DNA from: UBA1141 sp963665155
Lineage (GTDB): Bacteria; Chloroflexota; Dehalococcoidia; Lucifugimonadales; UBA3495
Assembly (NCBI GenBank): GCA_963665155.2
Contig: CAXXFI010000002.1
Span: forward strand, 806,001 to 870,000
Reading direction: 5' to 3'
DNA: 64,000 nt
The translations under genes and the position numbers were made by a program. Positions 36,168 through 45,540 of the stretch are shown here, piece by piece. Within the stretch, counting starts at the first letter, position 1, and every line of letters starts with the position of its first letter. Below the pieces are notes generated by a model. It saw only the letters and a list, made by a program, of their open reading frames with translations, did no database searches and was not told the origin of the DNA.

Positions 36168-37256
36168 CTAAAACTGCCTCAAGAAACGCAAGTCGTTGGA
36201 ATAAAAATGCCGTATGTCGTCAATGCCGTACTTCAGCATTGCAATACGCTCCGGTCCTAGACCAAAGGCGAAACCGGTGTACTTTTCGGGGTCGTAGCCA
36301 ACCCCGGCCAGCACTTTGGGGTGCACCATGCCTGCTCCCATGATCTCGATCCAACCGCTGTCCCGACAGATACGGCAGCCATCTCCTTCCCCTTGGCAAG
36401 CAAAACAGTCGATGGACATATCCACCCCCGGCTCAACGAAAGGGAAATAGTCGCAGCGGAAGCGCACCTTACGGTCGTCGCCGAACATCCTACGAGCGAA
36501 CTCGAAAAGGGTGCCCTTCAAATCGGCGAAGGTTATACCTTCATCCACGGCCAGTCCCTCGACCTGGTAAAAGTGCCACTCATGGGTGGCATCGGTGGCC
36601 TCATAGCGGTAGCACTTACCGGGAACCACAACCCTGATCGGGGGCTGGGAGTTTTCCATTACCCGAGCCTGCATGGGTGACGTGTGGGTTCGAAGCAGCA
36701 TAGGCCGTTCGCCGGCCTCGTTCTGGTAGTCGACCCACAAAGTGTTCCACATGTCTCTGGCAGGGTGGCCTGTGGGAATGTTGAGCATCTCGAAATTGTA
36801 GTGGTCCCACTCAACTTCCGGTCCCTCGACGACACTAAACCCCATGTCCGAAAAAGCGCCGCAAATTTCCCGCACAATCTGGGTCGTCGGGTGAAGCCTG
36901 CCCACTGCGGTGGGGCGGCCCGGAAGGGTAACATCCAGCTTGCCTTCGTTAGCTGATGCGGCCAAGTCCGCTCTGTCTATCTCCTCCCCACGGCCCGCCA
37001 AGCTTTGCTCCAGCGTCCCCTTGGCCTCGTTGGCTAGGGATCCCACGACTCGCCGTTCTTCTAAATCTAGCTGGGATAGCCCTCGCAGCATAAGCGTCAA
37101 GCGTCCGCGGCGGCCCAAGTAGGCGACCCGCCAGCCTTCCAGGTCATCATGAGTACTGAGCTTGCTTAACTGGTCCACTGCCTCGCTGACCAGTTCCATT
37201 ATGGATTGACTCGATGGTGCTTGGCTAGATGTTGGATCGTTTGTAGGTTGGGTCAA
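36168..37256 (-). CDS. pheS: Phenylalanyl-tRNA synthetase alpha subunit
   Basis: 362 residues with the class II catalytic motifs: GRPTAVGRLHPTTQ, the motif-2 loop VVPGKCYRYEATDATHEWHF, GAGMVHPKVL and GLGPERIAMLKYGIDDIR. The N-terminal coiled coil begins near MELVSEAVDQL. The start is uncertain: TTG at 37256 or ATG at 37199, neither with a strong ribosome site. Upstream of pheT, 64 nt apart. Confidence 0.95.
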   Translation of the reverse strand: MTQPTNDPTSSQAPSSQSIMELVSEAVDQLSKLSTHDDLEGWRVAYLGRRGRLTLMLRGLSQLDLEERRVVGSLANEAKGTLEQSLAGRGEEIDRADLAASANEGKLDVTLPGRPTAVGRLHPTTQIVREICGAFSDMGFSVVEGPEVEWDHYNFEMLNIPTGHPARDMWNTLWVDYQNEAGERPMLLRTHTSPMQARVMENSQPPIRVVVPGKCYRYEATDATHEWHFYQVEGLAVDEGITFADLKGTLFEFARRMFGDDRKVRFRCDYFPFVEPGVDMSIDCFACQGEGDGCRICRDSGWIEIMGAGMVHPKVLAGVGYDPEKYTGFAFGLGPERIAMLKYGIDDIRHFYSNDLRFLRQF

Positions 37257-37557
37257 ATTCGCACGCTCGCACTGAGTTAAAAAAGGATCTGAGTCTTAAG
37301 GGGGGTGTTTGGGACAGTTCATTCTAAGCCATTATAAAAATGGCGATAGCAGGGGTCAAGTATACCCTATTTATATGGAAGTCTTCGCCCGAACGCTAGT
37401 TACCAACGCAGCGGCCCCTTAGTCTCCGGTTGACAATAAACTCCTGTTTTAGAACATTAGTTCTGATATTATCTTACCAAAGCCGCTGCACAAACGGCTC
37501 GACCGGGACACAGTAGTCAGAGTGCCCGGCAGAATAAAAATTGCGCCCGGTTACTTA
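37257..37557. other. AT-rich intergenic region before the zinc-ribbon gene
   Basis: It should hold the divergent promoters of pheS and the zinc-ribbon gene. I see no T-box or other known leader element. No gene. Confidence 0.45.
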
Positions 37558-37633
37558 TTATCTAAGCCAATTATCTAAGCCAATTATCTAAGCCAATTAT
37601 CTAAGCCTATTATAAGCCTATTATCTATGCCAA
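37558..37633. repeat. 13-bp tandem repeat, about six copies
   Basis: TTATCTAAGCCAA units at 37558, 37571 and 37584, a variant at 37597, a shortened unit at 37610, and a last variant at 37621-37633, directly before the ribosome site of the zinc-ribbon gene. Confidence 0.9.
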
Positions 37634-37650
37634 CACTAAGCGGAGGAATT

Positions 37651-37998
37651 GTGAGTTGGTTCCGTCTCAAAGCCTGTCCGAAATGCCAGGGAGACCTGGC
37701 AACGGACGAAGGCGACTGGTTATGTTTGCAATGCGGCACGTATTACTATACGGGACTTTACGGCGATAAGGGGGTCTCCGTTACTAAGCACCCGAACTTG
37801 GCATCGGAAACCCCAGGAAACACCGGCAATCAGGCTCCCTCGAAGGTTGAACAGGGTGGCCGGAACGTTCCGAACCCGCCAGATCATCAAGAGAAGGGTC
37901 TGGAATGGCGGCTGGGGACTGGGTCAGCTTTGTCAGGCCCAGAAACCGGAATCGCTGCCGGAGCCACGGTACATGACCTGGCGTTACGCCAAACATGA
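37651..37998 (+). CDS. Small zinc-ribbon protein
   Basis: About 115 residues from GTG 37651, chosen because GGAGG lies 4 nt upstream; an ATG at 37627 inside the repeat has no ribosome site. A four-Cys zinc ribbon ACPKCQGDL...WLCLQCGTYYY is at residues ~8-33, then a Pro/Gly/Asn-rich disordered tail. The stop overlaps the RuvC-like gene start (ATGA), so the two are coupled. Function unknown; such ribbons often bind nucleic acid or a partner. Confidence 0.7.
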   Translation: MSWFRLKACPKCQGDLATDEGDWLCLQCGTYYYTGLYGDKGVSVTKHPNLASETPGNTGNQAPSKVEQGGRNVPNPPDHQEKGLEWRLGTGSALSGPETGIAAGATVHDLALRQT

Positions 37999-38510
37999 CG
38001 CCGGACAGACACAAGGCAACCCTCTTGGCCTTGGACGCTGGCGTGCGCCAGACTGGCTGGGCTATATTCTGCGCAGGCCGCCAAGTGACCACAGGGATGA
38101 TCGGCATATCGGGCCGTCGGGGCATCCGCGCCCCAGAGCGGTTGATTCATCTGCTGGAATCCTTGGACTCATTGGTGGAGGAATGGCATCCAGAGGCGGT
38201 GACCCACAGTCGGCCTTCGGGCATTCACTGGTCCGTCCCGGCATTGGAGTTGCTGGAATCGGGGCTCCTCGATTGGTCCGCACGGCACAATCTGCGGGTT
38301 TATGCCTATACCACCCAGGAAGTCCGCACGGCGGCCACCGGACATCCCAACACGTCCAAGGATGAGCTAGCCTACGCCGTCATGGCAGGATTGGGCCTCA
38401 TAGGCGCGGTAAAGAGCGCCCTCGAATGGGAGGCAATCGCCGTCGGCCGCTACCACCTGGCAATGCGGCGGACCAAGCGAAAAAACCCGGCTGCGCCGGA
38501 GGGTTCTTAG
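37995..38510 (+). CDS. RuvC/RNase-H-like putative nuclease
   Basis: 171 residues. The first strand LLALDAGVRQTGWAIF carries the lead Asp of an RNase-H fold and the G-TGWA pattern of RuvC. A middle strand EAVTHSRPSGIHW is where RuvC has its Glu. The end TSKDELAYAVMAGLGL then WEAIAVGRYHLA matches the RuvC end helix (usual DALA...H), with Glu in place of Asp. I infer a divergent Holliday-junction-type or related nuclease; a true ruvC elsewhere in the genome is expected. Coupled to the zinc ribbon. Confidence 0.65.
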   Translation: MTPDRHKATLLALDAGVRQTGWAIFCAGRQVTTGMIGISGRRGIRAPERLIHLLESLDSLVEEWHPEAVTHSRPSGIHWSVPALELLESGLLDWSARHNLRVYAYTTQEVRTAATGHPNTSKDELAYAVMAGLGLIGAVKSALEWEAIAVGRYHLAMRRTKRKNPAAPEGS

Positions 38511-38585
38511 GCCCTATATTCCGACTGGTTCACTCTTACTGACCCTTTCAAAAGTCTAAACGAAATGTGAGACTGTATTGCCGGG

Positions 38586-38631
38586 AAATCCCCCTTGGTC
38601 CCCCTTTGTAAAGGGGGACCAAGGGGGATTT
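38586..38631. repeat. Perfect 46-bp palindrome
   Basis: 22-bp arms, AAATCCCCCTTGGTCCCCC plus TTT, around a 2-nt centre (GT). No T-tract. It resembles the dispersed AAATCCCCCTT-type palindromes known from many bacterial genomes; it may also stop transcripts from the RuvC-like gene. Confidence 0.9.
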
Positions 38632-38699
38632 GGCCTCGCAATCATCCTCTCGATCAGGTTTAGTTGTCTACTCAATGATCAGTAGTTTGACGTTTCCCC

Positions 38700-38970
38700 T
38701 TAACCCCAGACCTTGCGGGCGGTTTCCACAACCAACTCCAGCTTGCGTGCTTGCTGGTCCATGGTAAGCATGTTACCGGGGGCGGTGGAAGCGAACCCGC
38801 ATTGTGGACTGATGGCCAGATTTTCCATCGGAACATACTGGGCCGCTTCGTCTATGCGCCGACGGAGCAGGTCCTGTGATTCCAACGCTGGCTCTTTGGA
38901 GCTAATCAGACCCAAGACAACCGTCTTGTCCTTGGGCATGAACCGAAGCGGCTCAAACCCGTCTGCCCGG
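38700..38970 (-). pseudogene. C-terminal fragment of a MetE-like methyltransferase
   Basis: About 90 residues that match the end of cobalamin-independent methionine-synthase-like (UROD/MetE) proteins: GFEPLRFMPKDKTVVLGLIS, SKEPALES, and the Cys-containing ISPQCGFAST metal-ligand motif. The open frame goes on further 5' to 39137, but that part is the antisense of the IS110 remnant. The rest of the enzyme is missing, so this is a relic of a gene cut by an IS110 insertion or deletion. Confidence 0.85.
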
Positions 38971-39550
38971 ATAGACGGGATTGACGGGTACACTCGGATG
39001 AACGTCATCAGTGAAGTAGGCTTGGAAATAACGCGGTGGCCCACCGTCAAGCACTTTACATCCTGGTTGGGGTTGTATCCCAGCAACAAAATCACGGGAG
39101 GAAAGGTCCTAAGCAGCCGCAGCAAGCCCAGCGCCAACCGTGCGGAGCAGCATTACGCCTGGCGGCCAATTCGCTACACAGGTCCAACAGCGCATTGGAG
39201 CCTTCCTTCGCCGTAAGAAGGCGAGCCAGTTTGGAACACCACAGACTATTACAGCCACCGCCCACAAGCTGGCTCGCCTGATATACTCGAAGCTCAAGTA
39301 TGGGCACGCTGATCAAGACTACTACGAAAGCCAATATCGGGAGCGTAGCCTGAGAAACCTAACTCGGAGGGCCAAAGAACTAGGTTACAACCTGGTGGCT
39401 GCAAAGCAACCACCACCCAGCCACCTTCCCATGACCTCCAACAACTACCAGTTACTTGAAAGGGCCAAAGAACCATTCTTTTGGGGCAGGACCCTTCGGC
39501 TGACTCATGGCGAGCGGAAGATTCCGAAGGTTTTTGGCAAACGTGCGTAG
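38965..39550 (+). pseudogene. IS110-family transposase, C-terminal remnant
   Basis: Three frame pieces of one IS110 transposase: MNVISEVGLEITRWPTVKHF and TSWLGLYPSNKITGGKVLSS (to ~39146), then ALRLAANSLHRSNSAL (to ~39197), then GAFLRRKKASQFGTPQTITA and YYESQYRERSLRNLTRRAKE to 39550. Two single-base shifts and a missing N-terminal catalytic half show it is dead. It abuts the metE fragment. Confidence 0.85.
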
Positions 39551-39577
39551 TGAGCCCTAATGGGCAGACCTGCCCGG

Positions 39578-40570
39578 CTAGCGCCCGAAGAGACTGAGTA
39601 GACCACTTGCCGCCGCCGAGGCGCCACCCCGTCCCAAACGCAACAGGGTTTTGATCTCTCCTCGTTCCCAGATCACTATGAACTGGCTGGCGATGAAGAC
39701 GGAACTGTATGTGCCTACCACTACGCCGATTGCCACCACAAGCAGAAGACCCCGGATGCTGGGCCCGCCGATCAGCAGCATGGCCAGAAGAACGAAAAGC
39801 GTGGTGAAGCTGGTGTTGAGAGACCTGCCGATGGTGTCCATGATGCTAAGATTTACCACCGATTCCAATGCCCGGTCCGGGTGGCGTACCACGTTCTCTC
39901 GAATCCTGTCAAATACGACAATGGTGTCATTGACGCTGTAACCGGCGACGATCAAGACTCCTACGATAAACATGGAATTGACTTCCATGTCTAAAACCTT
40001 ACCCAGAATGGAGAATACGCCCAATACAAAAACCACGTCGTGAATTAACGCCAATATGGCGCCTATTCCATAACGGTAGGCTTTTGGCACTCGGCGGAAG
40101 GCATACCACACGTAGAGCAGGATAAAGACCGAGGCGGCGATTACGGCATAGATTGCGTTCGTCACGGTCTCGCTGGCGACAATGGGTGAAACGGAAGCGA
40201 ACTCCACCCGGCTTCGGTCCAAACCCAGGAATTTCTCCAGGTCTTTTTCGATGATCTCCCTTTCCGACGGTTCGTCCCCCACGCCCGGCTGCAGGAGGGT
40301 TGTGCGGATCAAAAAGCCTCGGCCTCCGACCCTCTGAATCAGCGCCTCGGAGTGGCCAAGCTCGTCCATCCGTTCTTGAATCTGGTCTTCGGTAACTGGA
40401 CGGTCGAATGTAATACTCAGCACCGAACCGCTGCTAAAGTCGATTCCGGCATTCAACCCTGAATCTCCGGAAAGCCAACCGGAAGGGATAATCATAGAGA
40501 TCAGGCCCGGCAATATTATCAGTGCCGAAAATAGGAAGTACCATAACCGTTTGCCTACTATATCTACCAT
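39578..40570 (-). CDS. secF: Protein translocase subunit SecF
   Basis: 330 residues, six membrane segments with the first periplasmic domain between helices 1 and 2. Landmarks GIDFSSGSVLSITF, IGAILALIHDVVFVLG, VAGYSVNDTIVVFDRIREN and SLNTSFTTLFVLLAMLLIGG are typical. With SecD it drives late steps of export using the proton motive force. It starts 2 nt after the secD stop. Confidence 0.97.
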   Translation of the reverse strand: MVDIVGKRLWYFLFSALIILPGLISMIIPSGWLSGDSGLNAGIDFSSGSVLSITFDRPVTEDQIQERMDELGHSEALIQRVGGRGFLIRTTLLQPGVGDEPSEREIIEKDLEKFLGLDRSRVEFASVSPIVASETVTNAIYAVIAASVFILLYVWYAFRRVPKAYRYGIGAILALIHDVVFVLGVFSILGKVLDMEVNSMFIVGVLIVAGYSVNDTIVVFDRIRENVVRHPDRALESVVNLSIMDTIGRSLNTSFTTLFVLLAMLLIGGPSIRGLLLVVAIGVVVGTYSSVFIASQFIVIWERGEIKTLLRLGRGGASAAASGLLSLFGR

Positions 40571-40572
40571 GT

Positions 40573-42459
40573 TTAAGCACCCCCTCCGGTGGTCGAAGCG
40601 GTCCGGGGTGCCCCTTCAGGCGTAAACAAGCTGATCCGGTGCCCCAATCCAATCCAGGCAAGCAACTGGAGCAGGTTGCGGCTGACAATCACGGCGGTAA
40701 ACATGCTGGCAATGACGCCTATGCCGAGACTGATGGCAAACCCTGTAACTAGCCCGCCTCCCAAGCGATCCCCAAACCAGAGCAGAACGGCGCAGGTGAT
40801 CAGCGTAGAAATATTTCCATCACGAATAGCCGGCCAAGCCCGGTTGAATCCCACTTCCATGGAAGACGCCAGTGTACGTCCAATTCGCATCTCCTCTTTC
40901 ATTCGCTCGAAAATAAGCACGTTGGCGTCCACCGCCATACCGATAGATAAGATAAAGCCACCAATGTGGGACAGGGTCAAAGTGATAGGAATAAGTTTGA
41001 ACACCGCCAACACAACAATGGTGTAGAAAACCAGGGACACGGCAGCAACCACGCCAGCCATACGGTAATAAGCGATCATGTAAACCATGACTAGCCCGAG
41101 GCCGACGATTCCAGCGATCAGGCTATTACGCAATGACTCGGAACCCAACAGGGCATCAACGTCGTTCTCTTGAATAAGCTTCAAGGGCACGGGCAACCGC
41201 CCGGACTCGAGTTGAATCGCAATCTCCCTCGCTTCTTCTCTGGAGAAATTCCCGGTGATCTGGCTTTGGCCATTTCTGATCCAGGCCCTGGCCACCACAT
41301 CAATGAGTAGATCATCGTCCAGGAAAATTGCGATTCTGCGCTCGTCTTGGTCTACGATGCGGCGGGTCAAATCGGAGAAAATGTCCGAACCACGACCGTT
41401 GAATGCCACCGAAACCGCCCAAGCGCCCGTGAGTGAATCGGAGGTAACAAAGGCCCTGATCAGATCATCCCCGGTCAGACCGATATCGGAGTCGATGGGC
41501 CCAAGGCAAGTTCCGGTTAGAGGGGCGACTCCACCGTTGCAGATTCTATCCTTAAACTCCATCTGGGCGGTTCGCCCAATCAATCTTTTGGCGTCGTCTA
41601 TGGCGCTGGTAGTGTTAAAGGCTTCAATGGGGCCAATGGCTTCCGCCAAGGCGAGTATGGCCGCAGCCCCTTTGATATCGCTGGCCGTAGCAGAAGTTAC
41701 TCTAAATGTCCTTTCGTCCCTGCGGATGACTTTCAGGTCGTCGAATCCGACCTCGGCAAGGATGGCCGTCAATTGCTCCAGTTGCTCCAGATCGGGAACA
41801 GCCTCTACAAAACGTATTTCCGTATTTGAACCGCTGGCTCCCGGAAGCTGGATAATTATACGGTCGTCGCCGAACCGCTGGATAATCGGCTCGTCGGTTC
41901 CCGAGGCATTGACCCGCCGGTTAATTATGTCCAGTGCCCCTTCCATTTGCTCTATGGTGGGAGGCTCAATATTATTTATTTGAAAATCGGTGATCGTTCC
42001 CAACCTGCCGACCATGGTTTCCCGGAACTCGGTCCGCCTGGGGTCATCGTCGGCAAGTATCGAAGTCCGTATGCGCATTCTCAGGGGACTGCGAGCTTCG
42101 ACGGTGAACTCTTCCAATTCCAGTTCGTCTTCCCCGAAGCGCATCTCCCTTAACGCCCCAATTACATCGACCTCACCGATAGGGTCGAGAAAAGTAACAT
42201 CGAACCGGGTGCCGGTGTCAGCCTGGTAAACAAGATGCCCGCCACCCCGCAGGTCCAAGCCAAGCTTGAGGCCCAGAGGTCCGGAGTCTCCCCTTTTGAG
42301 GGCGGCAAGACCGGGAATGTCCACATTTACGTTTCTCCAACTAAGCGAGGCGACAGCCACAGCAGCCAATAGGACTATAAATATGGACAAACGAATGCTG
42401 CGGCCCCGCGCAGACGTGGACCAAAGGAAAGAGAATGCTGTGCCAATCACGCCCCACAT
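40573..42459 (-). CDS. secD: Protein translocase subunit SecD
   Basis: 628 residues. N-terminal helix (about 23-42), LGLKLGLDLRGGGHLVYQAD, a large periplasmic region (about 60-440, with PTIEQMEGALDIINRRVNAS), then five helices with GLGLVMVYMIAYYRMAG, IGMAVDANVLIFERMKEEMR and FNRAWPAIRDGNISTLITC. Middle gene of cca-secD-secF. Confidence 0.97.
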   Translation of the reverse strand: MWGVIGTAFSFLWSTSARGRSIRLSIFIVLLAAVAVASLSWRNVNVDIPGLAALKRGDSGPLGLKLGLDLRGGGHLVYQADTGTRFDVTFLDPIGEVDVIGALREMRFGEDELELEEFTVEARSPLRMRIRTSILADDDPRRTEFRETMVGRLGTITDFQINNIEPPTIEQMEGALDIINRRVNASGTDEPIIQRFGDDRIIIQLPGASGSNTEIRFVEAVPDLEQLEQLTAILAEVGFDDLKVIRRDERTFRVTSATASDIKGAAAILALAEAIGPIEAFNTTSAIDDAKRLIGRTAQMEFKDRICNGGVAPLTGTCLGPIDSDIGLTGDDLIRAFVTSDSLTGAWAVSVAFNGRGSDIFSDLTRRIVDQDERRIAIFLDDDLLIDVVARAWIRNGQSQITGNFSREEAREIAIQLESGRLPVPLKLIQENDVDALLGSESLRNSLIAGIVGLGLVMVYMIAYYRMAGVVAAVSLVFYTIVVLAVFKLIPITLTLSHIGGFILSIGMAVDANVLIFERMKEEMRIGRTLASSMEVGFNRAWPAIRDGNISTLITCAVLLWFGDRLGGGLVTGFAISLGIGVIASMFTAVIVSRNLLQLLAWIGLGHRISLFTPEGAPRTASTTGGGA

Positions 42460-42462
42460 AGG

Positions 42463-44022
42463 TTATCCCTCTTTTTGGTGCTGGCGCATGATGTGGCCTG
42501 CCAATTCCCAGGCTTGCTCTGTTGTGGAAATCTCCCCGGCGGCTTGGGCTTCGTTGATAGCTTCCAGCAATAATCCGACAATAGGACCCGGGGTCAACTT
42601 GAAGTGCTCGATCAATTCTTTTCCATTTACTAGTTGTTGTGAAACCTCTGGTGTAGCAGGCTGGAATCCCGCCTGAACAATGTGCCCAATCATTCTAGCA
42701 TGGTTGGACCAATCATCGGGGTTAAGTTCCGGACCTTTTGCGGCCAAAAAATCCGCTTGGCTCAGGTAGAGGGTATCCACCGCCACCCCATTCAGGTCCC
42801 AGAAAAACCGGTGGATCGCCCTTGGCGTGGGCACCTCAACCCCTTGCATCATGTTGTAAGGCCGTAGATGGTGCTCAACCATTTTAGCCACCATGCCGAT
42901 TCCCTTGGAACTTAGCCTGAGTTGGGACAATCGCTGGGTGGCCACCTCCGCCCCCAGCTCGGAATGACGCGGGAACCTGGTGCGCCCCGACTCTTCGACA
43001 TGCTTGGTTTGGGGTTTGGCGATGTCGTGGAATAATGCCGCCAGCTTGAGCATGGTGCGCCGGGTATGGCCTTCGGCGACCGTCTGATCAAAGTAGGCGT
43101 CGGTCTCGGCGGTCCAGTAGACCTGAGTGAACACCGGGGAGTTCTGATGGCCTCCGGTCACCCTTTCCGCTGATTCCACCGCATGGAGCGTATGGCCCCA
43201 AACATCCCAGTAATGGGCGCTGGGCTGCTCAACTCCTTTGGTGGCGGTCAACTCGGGTATTATTCTGCAAAGCAAGTCCAAACGGTCCAGGGCTTCAAGA
43301 CTTCCTTTGGCGCCTTTCAGCGCAATAATCGTCAGCAATTCGTCACGAACCCGCTCCGGAGCCGGTTCGGTAACGTGAGGAGCGTCGGCCAATGCCATAC
43401 GGGCCGTTTCGGGGTCCATCCGGAAGCCCAGGGAAGAAGCCAAGCGCACCGCGCGCAAAAGTCGGATCGGGTCATCCCGAAATACGCTGGAACCCACCGC
43501 CCGGATGCACTTGCGGGATATGTCAGACCGTCCATTGAAAGGGTCTATTAAACCCTCGCCCAACTCGCCAGAATTCCATTCGGAAATGGGCAAAGCCAGA
43601 GCATCCACGGTGAAGTCCCGGCGGGCCAAGTCCTCTTCGATACTGCCGGAAAAGCCGGACAGGTCGATGGTCCAACCCTTTACTGAGGTTTCATGACTTT
43701 CCGGGTTGTCCGGGCTTTGATTGGTGTCTGCGCTTTGATTGGTGTCTGGGCTTTGATTGGTGTCTGGGCTTTGATCGTGGAAGTCAGAACCCGATGCGGG
43801 AACCACCACACGCACCATGCCACGAGCCGGGCTCAACGGGACGAGGGTCCCACCCAGGACTCGCGAAAGCTCTCGACCTATAGCTGGAACATCGCCAGCC
43901 ACAGCGATATCTATGTCCCGCCCCGAAGGCAGCGCAAGCAGGGAATCCCTCAAACAACCGCCGACCAGGAATGCGGGTGTTTGAGCGCCAGCAAAAAATT
44001 CCCTAAGCTTGGTCAGCATCAC
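42463..44022 (-). CDS. CCA-adding/poly(A) polymerase-family nucleotidyltransferase with HD domain
   Basis: 519 residues. Nucleotidyltransferase head: FLVGGCLRDSLL (about 18-29), DIDIAVAGD with the two catalytic Asp, RRDFTVDALAL, and RDDPIRLLRAVRLASSLGF. A central tRNA-binding helical part and an HD phosphohydrolase-type domain (LAALFHDIAKP) follow. This layout fits tRNA CCA-end synthesis or repair; a poly(A) polymerase cannot be excluded. An insert of QSPDTN hexapeptides (about residues 83-103), coded by an 18-bp tandem repeat at 43713-43775, lies inside the catalytic head. It may start the cca-secD-secF operon. Confidence 0.9.
   Translation of the reverse strand: MMLTKLREFFAGAQTPAFLVGGCLRDSLLALPSGRDIDIAVAGDVPAIGRELSRVLGGTLVPLSPARGMVRVVVPASGSDFHDQSPDTNQSPDTNQSADTNQSPDNPESHETSVKGWTIDLSGFSGSIEEDLARRDFTVDALALPISEWNSGELGEGLIDPFNGRSDISRKCIRAVGSSVFRDDPIRLLRAVRLASSLGFRMDPETARMALADAPHVTEPAPERVRDELLTIIALKGAKGSLEALDRLDLLCRIIPELTATKGVEQPSAHYWDVWGHTLHAVESAERVTGGHQNSPVFTQVYWTAETDAYFDQTVAEGHTRRTMLKLAALFHDIAKPQTKHVEESGRTRFPRHSELGAEVATQRLSQLRLSSKGIGMVAKMVEHHLRPYNMMQGVEVPTPRAIHRFFWDLNGVAVDTLYLSQADFLAAKGPELNPDDWSNHARMIGHIVQAGFQPATPEVSQQLVNGKELIEHFKLTPGPIVGLLLEAINEAQAAGEISTTEQAWELAGHIMRQHQKEG
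43713..43775. repeat. 18-bp tandem repeat inside the CCA-enzyme gene, 3.5 units
   Basis: GGCTTTGATTGGTGTCTG units at 43713, 43731 (one change) and 43749, then a half unit at 43767. In-frame; each unit adds six residues. Confidence 0.92.
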
Positions 44023-44053
44023 CGAGAACCGGTTGAGGCGTAGACATACAAGC

Positions 44054-44203
44054 CGTTCACCCGGAGCTTATCGAAGGGTCTCTCCGCAGAAGAATGGTTC
44101 GACAGGCTCACCACGAACGAATATAAACTCCGAGACCATCCATCCTCAGCTCTCCGACGGGTCTTTACGCGATGTGATGGTTCGACACGCTCACCACGAC
44201 GTG
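44054..44203. repeat. REP/REPIN-like inverted repeats
   Basis: CGTTCACCCGGAGCTTATCG at 44054 is roughly the reverse complement of TTCGACAGGCTCACCACGAACG at 44098-44119, forming an inverted pair with a ~22-nt spacer. A second, more worn pair follows at 44151-44203 (CTCCGACGGGTC ... GGTTCGACACGCTCACCACG). Confidence 0.7.
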
Positions 44204-44225
44204 TGCGCAATTGAACACCATCGTC

Positions 44226-45540
44226 TCATATTGGAATTATAGTGTCCACGTTCACTTGTCCGCCCTCAACCGTAATCTGTTCTACCAACATTCTCAGTAG
44301 ACTCTGACGTTCGCTGAACGTCATTCGATCCAGGCCTTCAGACACGTTGGCGCAAAAAGTCTCGATGTGCTCAAGGTTTGCTTCCTCGGCCTGAAATTGC
44401 GCCTTTTTACGTTGTCTTTGCATTATTATGCCCTCAAGCTCCTTCCTCTGAGCATTAAGCGCATGCATTTCCTTTTTGTACCGCTCCAAGTCCATAGCGT
44501 CGTTAATATATGCCTGGGTTATCCTGTCCTCGTGGCGAATCACCCGCTTAAGGGCTGAGGCGGTATCGGCGCCATCCAATTCCAAGCGCTCTTCAGAGCC
44601 TGCAAGTGCGATTCGCCGTTTATGTTCGTCTTACAGTATGTGAGGATTCCGGAGAGCATTTTTGATAGCCTCCCATACCCCTTGATCCAGCTTTTGCGCT
44701 CCAACAGATCCGGCGGTACACCGCTTGCCAGTTGAGGATGAACCCCAGCTAATGCGGTTACATCGGTACCTTTGAATTCCTCGATTCACATACCCCGTAT
44801 ATGAGCCACCGCACCGAGGGCAGCGTACCAACCCTCGAAGAAGATAATCCTGTTTCTTGTTGTTGCGGCGAGAGAACAGGCTATTTTGCGCCAACTGATC
44901 TTGAGCCGCGTTCCAGGTGGATTCGTCAACTAAGCTCGGGACCGGAATAGAAATTGCCTCTTGACCCGACTGCCGGTAAAGGTAGCTACCCTTGTACGCT
45001 GGATTGGTCAACATGCGAAATACGGCAGTCGGCTGCCACTGCACAGCTCCTCGGGCCGTGGGCACTCCATCTCGGGTCAACCTCTTCGCTATGGCCCTGG
45101 TGCTGAGTTGCTCATCTACCAGAAGCCCGTACATACGTCGAATCACTGCAGCCTGGTATTCCACTTTTTCTAAACTGGCTCTGCTGGCTTCGCTTGTTTT
45201 GATCCAGCGATAGCCAAACGGTGCATGCCCTCCAACTAATGCCCCCTCTTTGGCCCGCTGAAGTTTGCCCCTGCGGGTCCTCTCCATAATTTTGGCCCGC
45301 TCGTATTCAGCAAATAGTCCTTGCATTCCAAGTAGCATCCTGCTTTCCGGCGAATCGTCCACGGGATAGTTCAAGAATTCTACCCGGACCCCAGCTTTCT
45401 CAATTTCCTCCAGAACCAGTCCCTGATAAATCGCCTTTCGGGCCAAGCGGTCCGGAGAGTGGAAGAGTACTACGTCAGGAGCATCAGCTCGAAGAGCATC
45501 CCGCAACCGGTCCAACCGGGCACCGGTAAATCGGTTTTCA
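44226..45540 (-). pseudogene. Large serine recombinase, truncated and nonsense-mutated
   Basis: The frame encodes GARLDRLRDALRADAPDVVL, SPDRLARKAIYQGLVLEEIE, YPVDDSPESRMLLGMQGLFA, EYERAKIMERTRRGK, a recombinase domain (AIAKRLTRDGVPTARG), and a zinc-ribbon RCPRCGGSYTGY. An in-frame TAA at 44631-44633 interrupts it; the coiled-coil tail (ALKRVIRHEDRITQAYI...) continues in the same frame to 44226. The first ~50 residues with the catalytic Ser are missing: sequence beyond about 45540 is unrelated. A dead recombinase from an integrative element or phage. Confidence 0.85.

Noticed and set aside
37558..37633. CRISPR array
   Set aside because: Units are 13 bp and directly adjacent with no spacers; it is a plain tandem repeat. 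No other CRISPR-like pattern was seen.
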